A DNA stretch of 64,000 nucleotides, from NCBI GenBank assembly GCA_011634665.1, contig WAEK01000007.1, forward strand, positions 766,001 to 830,000, read 5' to 3'. The notes below the pieces were generated by a model. It saw nothing but the letters and a program-made list of their open reading frames with translations, made no database searches and was not told where the DNA came from. Origin of the DNA: Mortierella sp. BCC40632 (lineage: Eukaryota; Mortierellomycota; Mortierellomycetes; Mortierellales; Mortierellaceae). This document shows positions 36,804-49,130 of the stretch, in pieces (the first letter of the stretch is position 1; each line of letters starts with the position of its first letter). A program made the translations under genes and the position numbers.

Positions 36804-37254
36804 TATACAACGGTGGAATGATGATGGTACGGATGGTTACATATACGCATCTTGCACAAGCAGAAGGACCGGTCAGGCAGGATGGATGAGGCGTACTAGC
36901 AGTGGGTTGCTATGCATTTGTTGAGCGACCGCGTGGGCGGAGGAATAGAGGACATACGGAGAGTCTAAGTGGCAGTAGCAGACGAGAGCCGGCCCCCTCC
37001 CCAGGGCGGACTCTATCCGATTTCATTGTACGTGCTAAATATAACCAGGGGCAGACAGGCTACCTCTTTCTCTCTCTCTCTCTCTCTTTTCACCACCACC
37101 CCTCTGCTCTGCTCTACTGTTGTAACCTAAAAAGCAAGAACACGTCGCTCGCTCGTCCATCACCCATCGCCCCTTTCTCACTCTCTCATTCTCTCACTCT
37201 CACTCACTCTCTCTCTCCTCCTCGCTCTCTTATTCCCTCCATCACATCATCACC
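36804..37254. promoter_or_regulatory. Spacer and CT-rich leader upstream of GMPPA gene
   Basis: A 451-nt spacer. The last ~180 nt before the ATG is strongly pyrimidine-rich (CT, CTCA and TCTC runs), a common layout for core promoters and leaders of housekeeping genes in fungi. No TATA box is obvious. Confidence 0.5.
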
Positions 37255-39176
37255 ATGCACCCCAAGGCCATCATCCTCGTCGGCGGTCCCTCCCGTGGCA
37301 CTCGCTTCCGTCCCTTGTCGCTCAACGTGCCTAAACCTTTGTTCCCAGTTGCAGGAAAACCCATCATCGCGCACCACATCGCCGCACTGTCAAAGATCGA
37401 GGACCTGAAGGAGATTCTTCTCATCGGCTTCTTTGAAGACTCGGTCTTTGCTTCCTTCCTCCAGGATGCAGCGCGCGAATACCCCAACCTCCATATCCGG
37501 TACGAAAGACCTGCTGACCATCATTCCAGCACTTGCTTGCCTTCTTGTGGGAAAATAAAAAATGAAAAACAAGGGATTGTGTTATGCTCCTCTCCCTACT
37601 CTCCCTTCCCCCAGAAACGTGTCCTAGTTGTTGGTCATTACACTAACGCGCATTGTTGTCTCTCTGTCCCACTTCAACCCTTCTTCTTCTTCTTCTTTTT
37701 CTTCTTCTTCTTCTCCCTCAACCAAAGTTATCTGCGCGAGTATCAGTCACTCGGCACCGCGGGAGGTCTGTACCATTTCCGTGATGAGATTCTTCGCGGC
37801 AACCCCGAACAGGTCTTTGTGCTCCATGCCGATGTTGCCTGCACCTTCCCCTTGATCGCGATGAAGAAAGCCCATGAGGGTCATCGTGGACTGTGCACTA
37901 TTCTCGGCACTAAGGTCCCTCGCGAGGCCGCCAACAACTTTGGGTGTCTCGTTGCCAAACCCGACACCAACGAAGTCCTTCACTATGTCGAGAAGCCTGA
38001 GTCGTTTATCTCCAACCTGATCTCGTGCGGTGTTTATCTCTTTGACTGTGCCATCTTTGATGAGATCCGCAAGGCGCTTGAAAACAAGAAGGATAAGTAA
38101 GCGCAAAAGAACCCTGGCTGAACCAACTGGCATCGGGCTGAGCATTTGGAGTATACAAGATTAATATGAGACTGATTCCATTTTTTTTTATTCAAATTAT
38201 ACTTTGTGGACGCTTCTCCATTCAAGTGTCGAGACAGATATTTATGGTAGAGAGGTTTTCCAGGATGGCAACAAGCTTCGATTGGAGCAGGATCTTCTTC
38301 GACCTCTTGCACAGTCCCGTAAGCTCTTTGTTTACGAGACAAAGGGCTTCTGGAGACAGATCAAGACTGCAGGGTAATGACCATGAGATATCTCAATTAG
38401 TAACACTCACCTTGGAATCAGGACTTGACCTCAGAGCAGGACAATCCGATGCGAGTCTTTTCTTTTTTCTTTTTTCTTTTTTTTTATGAGCACATAGCTA
38501 TTAGTTGGTGTATCTGGACTGACCCTCCACCATCTGAATGGCTCACTTTCTGGGGATCATGTGCACCAACTCCCCTCTTTAGATCTGCTGTGCCTGTAAA
38601 CGGATTGTATTTGGAGCAGCTTTTGCAGACCAACCCCGAGAAACTCGCCAAGAGCACCCCCAATGGCCCCGAGATTGTCGGCGCTGTTTACATTCACCCA
38701 ACAGCAATTGTTGACCCCAAGGCTAAGGTAAACACTGACTGCTCTTGACAGGAATATTGAAAACGACGCTCTAAACAACCTATGCATAGGATCACTGTTG
38801 TACTCAACTATGAAATGTCGACATGCACATTGTATAGCTCGGACCCAACGTTTCAATCGGTCCTAACGTAGTCGTAAGCAAAGGCGCACGGATCAGAGAT
38901 GCGATCATCCTCGACAATGTGGACATTAAACAGAATGCCTGTGTCTTGCATGCTATCGTTGGCTGGAACTCCAAGATTGGATGCTGGTCCCGCGTCGAGG
39001 GCACGCCTCCAAGCGCACATCACAGTACCTCTGTGACCAAGAATGGCGTCAAAGTCCAAAGCATCACCATTTTGGGCAAGGAAGTTGGCATCAAGGACGA
39101 GATCATTATCCGCAACTGCGTTGTCTTACCACACAAGGAGTTGAAATCGAGCTGTGAAAACGAGATTGTCATGTAA
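37255..39176 (+). CDS. GMPPA: Mannose-1-phosphate guanylyltransferase, GMPPA type
   Basis: Nucleotidyltransferase of GDP-mannose metabolism, feeding protein mannosylation and wall mannan; cytosolic. Five exons: 37255-37499, 37728-38096, 38227-38373, 38583-38727 and 38838-39176, total 1245 nt, 414 aa, all in phase. The signature IILVGGPSRGTRFRPLSLNV followed by PKPLFPVAGKP has the two-residue insertion (GGPxxGTRFRPLS) that separates GMPPA from the catalytic GMPPB/Psa1. Other blocks: SLGTAGGLYHFRD, VLHADVACTFPL and NFGCLVAKPDTNEVLHYVEK. The C-terminus is a left-handed beta helix with hexapeptides (IHPTAIVDPKAK, LGPNVSIGPNVVVSKGARI) and ends in CVVLPHKEL. In animals GMPPA is a regulatory partner of GMPPB; whether this copy is catalytic is not shown. 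Intron 1 (228 nt) holds a TTC-rich tract. Confidence 0.93.
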
Positions 39177-39289
39177 CAACCTCTTTCTTTCTCTCTACTT
39201 TCCAGATAAAAAGATAAACCAACTCGATATTCGTATTATGATTCTCTATTAAACACATCACCCCGCCCCTTTTCCCTTTTCCCTTTTCC

Positions 39290-39321
<32 letters not shown>

Positions 39322-39437
39322 AGCATGGTGTCAATGTTACTATACAAAAAGCAAGGACTGAAACTATTGGCCCTGAGGATGTACAAAAAATAACTCCACC
39401 TCCCCCCCTCCTCCTCCTCCTACAGCGAAAAGGGCCC
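39177..39437. other. Convergent 3' spacer between GMPPA and BIR1
   Basis: A 261-nt spacer shared by two converging genes. It contains a T run of about 25 nt (39290-39314) followed by an A run, and a CTC/CCT tract at about 39400-39420. Two A/T homopolymers so close to both stops could be read in each orientation as poly(A)-signal-like sequence. Confidence 0.55.
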
Positions 39438-39441
39438 TCAT

Positions 39442-39488
<47 letters not shown>

Positions 39489-42400
39489 CCGCTTATTAAA
39501 AGTTCCATCGTCCGCTAGGGCCATGAGTACTCTTTGACTCTCTTCTTCAAAGCGCTGGATCCATGCTTCAGCAGCCAGCTCTAGTGCTGCAACTTGATCT
39601 GCTACACAACGATGATGGAATTCCTCCACTGTCATCTGGAGATCTTCTTCCGTTAATCCGGCCTCTTCAACCAATCTGGCTCGATCTCCGCCTGTCCCTG
39701 GCACTCTCTCCTCCTTCTGTGTATCCTTCGCAATATTAATACTGGTCGTGCTGTGGCTCCGTTGTACGGCAGTTGGTGGCTGGTTTCTTGAGTTAGTTGG
39801 TGGCAATGCAGCTGTCATCGGTGGCGTAGGTTGCGTTGATGCCCTCTGTGATGTAGGTGGAGATGGCCGACATTGCATTAAGGATATGGCTAGTTTTTCA
39901 CTGCTGGTCAACGATCGGGTTCCTCCATGGTCCAAGAGTCTCTGGTCTCTCCCTGTTCTTTCACTGATCGAAGATCCACTGGCCGATCTTGATAAGGTCG
40001 CTGCCTCGTTTGGAACAGAGGTATTGGAATTAGTGTCGACATTTCGTCCGACATCCCCAGCAACCGGGCGCGCGTTATTATTTGGGTGTTCTAGTTCGCG
40101 CTCCTCCAGCTGTTGTGACTGAGGCTGTAAATGAGTGGGTTCTTCCCGTAGGTGATGACGACTCATTAGGCCGCCGCCGATTGCAAACTCTTCGCTAATA
40201 CGATGCTCTTGATCTTGACTATTGTCTTCGCCTTCGCTCTCCTCATCTTCTGTGCCCTCATTGTCGACCGTTTTCAGTCCCTCCATTTGCAAAAGCTCAG
40301 TTGTCTTGCGAACAGGGGTCTTCACAAATGGAGATGGTGGGCCATGATTTGCTCGACGAGAGGCAGCACCAATGGCCGAAATTACCTTGGAGATTGGAAG
40401 AGGCGTTGTCCGTACTGGGTCATGATAAGAGGACTGTTGAAGTCGAAGACTAGGTGATCTGACCGGGGTCAGCTCTTTCAGTGAGTCTAACATAGACAGC
40501 TCTGTAGTCTGGGCATGATATGAGAGAGAGCTGGCCCGAGTCTGCTTCACAGGTGTCTGAGGTAGACCAGGGTCCGTGAGTGACTCGTCAACAAGGGCAA
40601 GGTCAACCGCATTATCTTGATCCGATTGATCGCCTCTCTCTATAGTTGTTAAATCTTCACTCTCGGTCATCATACTCGTCGTTGCCTCTGTCTGTCTCCT
40701 CCCTCTACGTTGTGAGCGCCGGAGCGACTCGACCTCCTCTCGCAACGCATCTTCGGCTACAGCCATGACGGCTTGCGGTGACGCATTATCGTGCATCATA
40801 TTTTCGAGTCGGTTGATGAGCCTGTTTTGTTTCGCTTCTGGGGAGAGCGACCTTGACCTGGATCTAGATCTGGACCCTCTTGATAACGATCTCGAATCTG
40901 CTGGTGCTAGCACAGATGATAATAGAGATGCAGGCGACCCTGGTTTCCGCCGCTTAGGCGATCCCATAGACCCTAATGCTGGAATTGTAATATCGATCAT
41001 ATTCTTGAGCCTCTGTCTCTGTGGCGGTGTCCGTAGCAGATGCAAGTGGCGATGCTGATGATGGTGCTGGTGTTGGTGTTGATGTCGATTATCTGCCTGC
41101 TCCCTTTGAATGGAATTTATCGGATTAGCAGATGGTTCATTCGCCCCATGATCTTCATCTTCCCATCCTACAAAATCAGCTTTTGATGCTGGCCTAGGAC
41201 CAGGCGTCAAAGTGTCAATAACAACTACTCGGGCATTAGCGGTATTAAATGGGATGTCTGACTTGTCCCGGCTGCTAGGAAACATATCAATGCCATCACT
41301 AAATATCTTCTTTCCAGATCCGCGTACTGGTGTCGTGGGTATCGAAGCATTACTGGCGGGCGTCGGGGTAGTGTCCCTATGAACAGGAGATGTCAAGTTT
41401 GTATGATTGACACTGGTCTCATATCCAGCTTGGCTTCCCGACAATAGTGGTGATACTTGACCCCTCAACTCCTGATCGGCCACTCCTGACTTGCTATCAG
41501 TTGGATTATCCTGCTTCCCTGGGAGGGATGATGACTCTTGCAATTGTTCTTCACCCTGATCTCCCTCTGTTGGTAAGTTGATGATTTCGATCAAGGCCTT
41601 AGGTGTCCTCTTCTTCATCGGTGATCTCATGGTGCCCGCCTGTCCAGCACGTGAGCCCCTGCGTGCCATTCGAAGCATCGATCTTTTCTTGGGAATGGTT
41701 GCGGCGTTTAAAAGCCCTGACTCTGAGCCAAAGGAAACATCAGCCTTAGCGACTTTTCTTGGCCGACCTCTCTTAGGCCGCACTAAGGTATTAGTTGGCA
41801 AAGACTGGGATATGGCTACCTCATCCTGGGAAGAATCTGTCTGAACTGCTCTTCTACGTCGACCCGCGACAGCAGATGAAGATGTCAACTCAAAACTGGA
41901 AGGTGCGTCGCTTTCTGTAGGTTGTTCAAGTGGGTTGTGGGTTTGCTGAGGCTCTGCGTTACTCATTTCGATTTCCTTATCCACTGTATCACTGCGGTCA
42001 CTATTACCAATGTCGCTTTCGTCATCCTCACGATCATGTTCTGACTCTTCGAGGGTCATTTTTCGCTTCTTAATCACAATAGAGATACCTCGTGAGGATG
42101 ACTTTGAGAGGTATGAGAATCGTGACGACGATGCAGAAATATCGTCGTCGTTAGGAATACCGAGCTGTTGGCGTCGCTGTCTAGTCAAGGACACTGTGCG
42201 CGAGGAGCCTTTGCTCGAGCTAGGAAGTTCTACTGCCTCAATCTCCTCCTGTTTTACCCGTACGTTCCTCAGCAGCGCTAGGCTATCGGAAGCGTCCTCT
42301 AACTTGACGGCAGGTGTTTCATTTGTAACCCGCCCTCTTCCTTTTTCCTTTGATAGCTTTTGCCGACTCCTGGACGATCTACTGGAAGATACCGCGGATG

Positions 42401-43663
42401 AGGATGGTACACCTGCAGTCTCGGCAGCCGGCGCAGAGCTGGATTTTTGGGTGCGTGGTTGATTCTCTGTTGTAAAAGCGTCTCTGATTTCCGGAGTAGA
42501 TCCTCTAGCCTCAGTTAACCGACCTGGTGAAAGCAAAGCCGAAGGATAGCTGTCTAGTTTGTCCATCAGTGCCCCATGTATCCGCAGCGAACGGTTTGAC
42601 TGTTGCTGCTGTTAGTGAGACGAACTTTACATGAGGAATTTCATACCGTACATCAATGGTTCTGCCCATAGCACAACAATAATAAAAAACAGCCGACATG
42701 GTCTTTCCTCCCTACCTGCTCCATTTTAGGGATCGAGGCAGCCTGCACAGGCTCATTTTTCTTTCTCCTTTTGACCTTTGCTGCAGATGCCTTTGTCGGG
42801 GCTGCCGCTCTTGTGGCGAAGAATGGGCATGTCGGGCATCTCCGCTGGTGCTCATGGATAGGATCGTCCTGTGATTCCCAGCCGTCTAGAGCTAACCAAC
42901 AATATGGGCATTGCACGTTGTCATTAGATCCATCCATGGGCGCATAAAAGAATCCTGCGTTTGCCATCTATTCAGAATGTCAGACAAAATAATGGATTAT
43001 ATTAGATAAGCCCCGATTCGTATAGTCATCCATCCTAGATCTCCAGTTCAGCCTAGCCATGTTCTTCGAAGCATTTACCCGTTTGATAGTTCCATTCCAA
43101 CCCTTGGTATTCTCATGCGGCCACCACTTGCCAAAGGTTTGGATCCTAGCCATAGTCATTCGCTCCCCTCGCGGGAGTTCGTCCTCATCATCCCATCGAA
43201 ACGGCAAAGAACCGTCATCATGTGCAGGAATAGTTTTGATAATAGCCCAACCACATCTGAGAGAGTGACTAAGATGCTCCGCACAGGGCTCGTCAGTATC
43301 CTCCCACCCACCTAAGGATTTACTGCAGAGAAAGCAAACGACATTGTCCTGGGAGCCCTGAGACGGTTTCCAGTAGAACCCTGCATTGGCGAGCTACACG
43401 AAAGACACGATGTAATGGAGAAGATACTGAAGTCTTTAGTGTTCAACAGCCTTTAGACGATATAATGGGTTGTCTATGCCATCCATGCTTTCTAGTCAGT
43501 AACAGGGCACCCGGTCCTGGTTCTGGGACTACTCCACCCCACTCCCCCTCCTTCTCCTTCCTTGAATACATACAGTTGCCGGCGTTGCTCTGTGAGAATC
43601 GGGATGAGGCCAGGAGCGGCTCTTGAGCGAAAATGATCTTAGCCTTGCATCGATGGATTGCAT
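39438..43663 (-). CDS. BIR1: BIR1/survivin-family protein with two BIR domains and encoded poly-Lys tail
   Basis: Chromosomal passenger complex subunit (with Aurora/Ark1 and INCENP/Pic1) at centromere and spindle. Exons: 43663-43574, 43393-43079, 42967-42716 and 42608-39438, total 1275 aa, in phase. BIR1: RLRSFSLKSRSWPHP, LANAGFYWKP, then a perfect C-x2-C-x16-H-x6-C (CFLC ... EHLSHSLRC). BIR2: GKWWPHEN, MANAGFFYAP, and again C-x2-C-x16-H-x6-C (CPYC ... EHQRRCPTC). A long disordered Ser/Thr/Arg-rich region follows, with AT-hook-like RPKRGRPRKV and RS-rich stretches. The end is a helix (EEFHHRCVADQVAALELAAE) like the INCENP/borealin-binding helix of survivin. After NKR come 15 Lys, then Glu and stop, encoded by a 45-nt A run. 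Fission yeast Bir1/Cut17 has the same two-BIR layout. Confidence 0.93.
39444..39488. repeat. 45-nt T run (A run on the coding strand of BIR1)
   Basis: 45 consecutive T, read on the minus strand as 15 Lys codons (all AAA) immediately before GAA TGA. Length variation in multiples of three would change the Lys count; other changes would shift the stop. Confidence 0.95.
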
Positions 43664-44105
43664 CCTTGATTCTGGTAGGGCGCTTTTGTATCCACAGACG
43701 CACTAAACTCTGATGCTCTTTTTAAGACTCCAGGGATCGCCTTCTATTGCCGATGGCTAGCTTCTGATTCCTGTGGTTTGACTAATCCGAGGAAAGCAGA
43801 TGTGTACGCGTTGGGGAGTGAACACTGATCCTGATGAGGAGGACCAAAGGGTCTGTGCCAAAAGAAAGACCTCCTCTTCTTGCCCCCAAGAAGCCAGTCA
43901 CGTTTTTCTCTCTCTCTCTCTCTCTTTTTTTTTTCCCTTCCCAAGCAGAGACCCCGTGCAATGACCTTTTCTCTTCCTTTGCCCTATTCAGATACAGTCT
44001 TTGACCAGGAAATGAAAACTGTGGACACTATCCAAGTCTACACTGCCCAATGGTAGGGAGATCAAGGCGGGGTAGAAGGGCGCCTGAAGACTGAGGATCA
44101 AATCG

Positions 44106-44136
44106 CACAAGCACAAGCACAAACACAAGCACAAGC
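44106..44136. repeat. (CACAAG)n hexanucleotide repeat
   Basis: Five imperfect hexamer units in the upstream region of BIR1. Confidence 0.85.
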
Positions 44137-47100
44137 TGCAAGGGCAAACCACGGAACAGACCATCAACAATTTTTTTTTCTTCTTTTGATTTTTGGTTTC
44201 CCGCCGAGTCCTTGACGCTCATTCTCGGTGTCTCGAGATCACCTCCTCTCCTCTCCTCTCCGATGCAGCCCGCCTTCTCAAGAACGCGATCCTCAGCTGC
44301 GCGTAGACTATCAACCAACCCATCCCGCCTGCCTGCATGAAAAATGCCCTTTTGGTTCATCCATTCACAGGTAAGCGAGCGCTTGGAAGTGACTAGCTCT
44401 GCATCTTTCGTTGGACCCACCCGCAAGCTCTTTTCAAGAAAAAGGCAAAGGCCTCTCCCCTGGCTAGCCTTACTATCACTACTTCCCCACACCAACCATT
44501 GTGTTTACTCTCTCTCTCTCTCTCTCTCTGTACTGCCCCCCCCATCGATTCAAAGCAGCGCAGCTCCGTCTGAATCTCCAATATTCTACTAAAGTCCCGT
44601 TAGATCACCAGAACCGAACAGTGGTGAGTGCGTGAGAGAGAAGGTACCGATGTCTCGAGAAAGCTGGTAGTGCTATCCTTCCTTCTAGAACTCGCCCAGG
44701 TATCGCCTGCCGTTGCTAATGGAGAAGAGTCAGAGTTCACTATCCCCGATGGCACGGATGGCTGTGGGGGAGAGGAGAAGGGAACAAGTGCAACGTAGGG
44801 CACACAAGTAGTATTGGCTCGTTTTGCCCGTTGTAGGTACGATGATGACGGCGCATACTCATGCATGCGAACGGGCTGCGAGCATCGACACCAATGCCAA
44901 TGTCCATGCTGCTGCAGAAGCACGGGCCACCCGAGGAGGCTCTCGCTCGAGAAGCTGATGCAGGCCAGCCGTGGTTCTCGCACAACTTGCTCCCGCCTAA
45001 AACCAGCAACAACCACCCCCTCCATCCTTGACCTAAACAAGTTTCTCCGAAAAGTGGATTGCTGGTCATCATTCGCTCGTGTCGCCTCTCCCATAACCAC
45101 CGGGCACGATCCCTGTCTACTCGCTTGCAGTATCGGTACCCTTTGTTCACTCGTTTACCCACTCACTCATTCACTCACTCACACTCGTCCTCTCTTCTAG
45201 CCTCCTTGTCCTTGCTCTTCTCCCACTTGGTTCGCAGTTGCTGAGCAGTCATTGGTTCTTCGGCTCTCGCTTGTTTGGCCGCACAACACAGAGTGAAGGC
45301 AGGATGACAGACAAACAAAGCGGACGAGACAGACAGATTGCCCGCGCAAACTAGGTGGACCATGGCCAAAGTCCATCTTACTGCCCTTTTTTTTCCCTCC
45401 TCCGCCTTCCAAGGACAAGAAAGGTTCATCGATCTTGCGTGTGCTGCCCGTCCCGCCTGTCTCGACAGCCTCCGCTGACCAGGCGTGAAAGTTGCACTGC
45501 CAACCAAGCTCCGACAAGACCAAAAACAATTTTCGGATACTCGACCAAAAAAAAAAAAAAAAAAAAAGAAAAAGACCCTGTTGTATTGTGTGCACGAACA
45601 TCTCTGGTACCAGCCATGGCCATTGGTGCTGACTGCGATTCTTATTCGCCTCGGACTCACCGCTGCGATTAAAGGACAACGCGATGCCTCCCACGTCCGC
45701 TATCTTTCTTCTCTCTCCCATCTTGAAGATAGCCATTTTGCACACATAACAACTGTCTGTTGCCAGTCCGTACCTACTCGCACTTACACTTCAAGCACAC
45801 CCTCCTGCTCATCATCACTCTACACATCGTCATCCACTACACTCAAGAGCGATCTGTCACACTACCCTCCCTGCTGCTATTTCTTCTGAATCCAAGGTAA
45901 CAAGACGACTTTGAGATCCTCTCTTCATTTCCCCACACCTATTCCCATGCGAATAAATTCACGGATGACTGTATCTTTTCCTCCAGTCTCCATGCTCGTC
46001 AAGTATAGTGAAGCGACAGCGACAGGCGCACAGGTGCGCATGAAAAATAATAATAATAAGTGAATGTTTGTGATAGCGGCAGAGTAAAATGGAAGAGGAG
46101 AGAGCCGTATTGGGTTGAGAACGCGAGACTCTCAATTCTGGGGATGTATTGGGAGGGATATTGCAGCCAAGTTGGCGCTCTTGCCAACCAAGTCTCCACC
46201 CACGGATCTTGGTCAGGGTCCTCCCTTTTCTTTTTTCCTTTTTCCTTTTCTCTTTCTTTCTTTCTTTCTCTCTTTCTTTCTTTCTCCACTTATCCGTGCC
46301 CCATGCCCTGTCTCAGTACCCTGACGCGTTTTTAATCCTTCCTGTGTCCCGGCCACTCTGCCCAGACGCATGCAGTCGCCTTCTATACCGCGTTCGTTGT
46401 TGCCTTGTCATACACTTGACGAGACTTGCCAACTGACTTGGCCCATGTATCTGACAGATACTGTTCCGCGCCCTAATCAAATTATGCGCTCCCAATGTCA
46501 ATGACCACACTACCCTCAACCTCTTGCTGCAGGCGCTGTCCTTCCCGGCAGCGACGAGGCGATGCACTTTGCGACTTATCTTCCAAAAGAAAAAGAAAAA
46601 GAAATAAGAAAAAAGAAAGAAAAAAAAAGAGCCTTGGCACGGAAACTGGGGTAATAACCGCGCTAATTAAACCCTGCGGACCGCGGTCCTTGGACAGCTC
46701 ACTCTTCACATATTTGCCCAATATCCGCTCCAAGGGTTGAGAAGAGAGGAGCCTTGTCTGTTGGAATGGGGCTGGGAGTACTCAATCAAACACATGAGAT
46801 ATCGATCCTGCCACGTTGTCCGGAGTTGTAAGGGGGCTCTCATCTTCTTACACCCTTCTGTTGCTCCATCGACCAAGGAAACAGGGTGGGCGCTCCCAGT
46901 TTTGGGTGCAGCGCGGGAGAGTCCTCGCAAACAGAGGCGATGCTTTGAAACGGTTTGGCCGTTAGAGGATCAGCCATCCGTGAGGCGGTCTAAATACTTA
47001 ATTCACCCCTTCCTTCTTTGATCCGACGCGTCCCTTTCGGGCCTCGATCCGGCGCTGCCCTGGTTTGGTGTCCATCAGGGCCTCGAATCCTTCGGGAAAA

Positions 47101-49077
47101 AGAGCGCACAGGTTTGTCCTTCAGCATGGTGGTGCGTACTTGTTACCTGCCGATCTTGGCGTCCCTTACTCCCACAGTCTCGTTTGCCTTATCTTCTTGT
47201 TTTTGGTGCCCTTTCTCTCTTTCTCTTTCCCTCTCTTTCTCTCTCCTCTTTGTTTTCATTTTTCTCTTTTTCCACGCCATCTTCAAGCAAGCTTGGAGAC
47301 TGGCTGGTTGCGGGGCTTGATTTGGCGGGGTGAACGAACGTGCTCTCTCCTTTCATGCTACCTCTTTTCAACACTCCTTTTATGCACCACGCGAAAAGCA
47401 AGAAGGGTAGAAAAGTGAGCATTGGGTTGGTATGGCGACAGGGTTACAACAACACAGAACCATTCGCAATGCTCGCATGCATTGGCCTAGCATGCATGGA
47501 AAATCAGGGAGAGGGCCAGGAAGCATCTCGCATATGGACCCTTGGTGGGGAGGGGGGATGCAGCAAACATGCTACTCTTGGGTAGTCAAAATGCATATGC
47601 CAATGCTCATAGCCCTGGTGGATGTGGACAGAGAGCCGTACCGAGGAAAAAAAAAAAAAAAAAAAAAAGGGTCAGTTTGAACTAGATAGCCTATTGCGCT
47701 CGCTTGCAAAATGACATGTACACCACCAAAATGCAATAACGCGGGTTGTACTCGGTCGTTGAAGAGAGCCAATGGCCCCTTTCCTCGCCTCCAGCTTCAT
47801 GGAGCCATGACAGTTGTTTGTACAAGGGAGGGAGAGGGAGGAGACATGTATCACTGAGCTGAAGGCCGTGTACTGTTATCCTGCACACAACATTGTACAT
47901 GCTGCGTCCTGTCAGGCATACCGCGTTCTTCCTTGGGTGTGCCATCTGAGTGCACTTGTGTGCATGCAGCTCGTCAGCCGGACCCAATCCGCCACTGACC
48001 AGTGCTGCCTGCCTCCGTTGAAGTTATTGTAGAGCGGTCGTTAAAGAGTAGAGGAGAGGGAACAGGCAGGCAAACCAGGAAGGGTTAGTATCTGAGCCTC
48101 ATCATTTGACGGTATTGCAATAACACTCAAGAGGCAGCCCATGCTCACGGTGTTTCGTTCTTCGTGTGCTCCGCCTTTTGTTTGTTGGCCAGCGGGCAAA
48201 AACAAGTCGAGAGAAGGCGACCCCAAGGGACAAATCACATATACACAAATTCAGTGGGGACTCAGTCCTCACGGCACAGATTCAGTCGACTCAACGGTTT
48301 GTGTTCGGAGCAAGAGTTGAGAATGGGAGGACAAGCGAAGATGCTGAGATCTATAAAAGCGTGCCCGATATGTCCTCATTCCTGCTCTCTCGGATACCCT
48401 TCATCCTTGCATCTCCCGAACTGGTGTTCATCTCAACCCCTGCGGCCATCTTCTCACTTTGTCCACGTCTTCCTTTCTTCCCAACCCCACCTTTACCCGT
48501 CTCTCCCATTCCCGAACCCCGCACACCGCGGCGTCCGTTCGGCTGCAGCAATTGAGTAGGAAACAAACGAGATTGAATCTCCACTCCTCATCTCAAAGCA
48601 GTTTTTGCTCGCTTGCTCCTCCCCTCCGTTTCCTTCGTTTGGCTCCTTCCTTCTTGTCTTCCGCATGGCCTCTCCTCGGCTCCAGCTGACCTTGACGCTC
48701 TTGTTCTTGAACATTGTCTAGCCCCATCCGAGTCCGAGTATAAGCAACACTCAAATCTTTCTCTAGCCACCACTCCGAATCTTTTCTTCCTCCACTTGAT
48801 ACCTTTCCCCAAAGCACAGAAACCCAAATACCATCCATGGCATCTCCAGGTAAGCATTCAGGACATTGTCCCGCACAGAATGTGCAGGTCGTATTCTAGA
48901 CAACGGGTGGCCTCCCACTGAATTGGCGTGGCCGCATACTCTAATTGCCACAGTTGCACCCTGGAATGGGCAACGTTTCTCTGGCTCTTTTCAGCCGCAC
49001 GGATTCCAACCCAGATCAACACCTTTGTCCGCCGCGCCAATCGAGCCACGAGGCTACCCTTCCGTGTCCACACCCCG

Positions 49078-49130
49078 CCAGGGACAAACCCCAGGAACAA
49101 CCAGGGACAACCAGGGATGACCAGGGACGG
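49078..49130. repeat. Tandem decamer CCAGGGACAA
   Basis: Five adjacent or near-adjacent copies of a 10-nt unit (CCAGGGACAA and one- or two-base variants). It is the only GC-balanced tandem array of this type in the window. It lies about 950 nt upstream of the coiled-coil gene. Confidence 0.85.

Noticed and set aside
44028..44495. 155-aa minus-strand frame upstream of BIR1
   Set aside because: It crosses the (CACAAG)n repeat (Leu/Val run) and a T run; no homology, and it sits in the presumed BIR1 promoter.
45175..45745. Overlapping 160-180-aa minus-strand frames
   Set aside because: They run through a T homopolymer (a Phe run) and have no domain or conserved composition; the opposite strand is equally open. 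They look like chance frames in skewed sequence.
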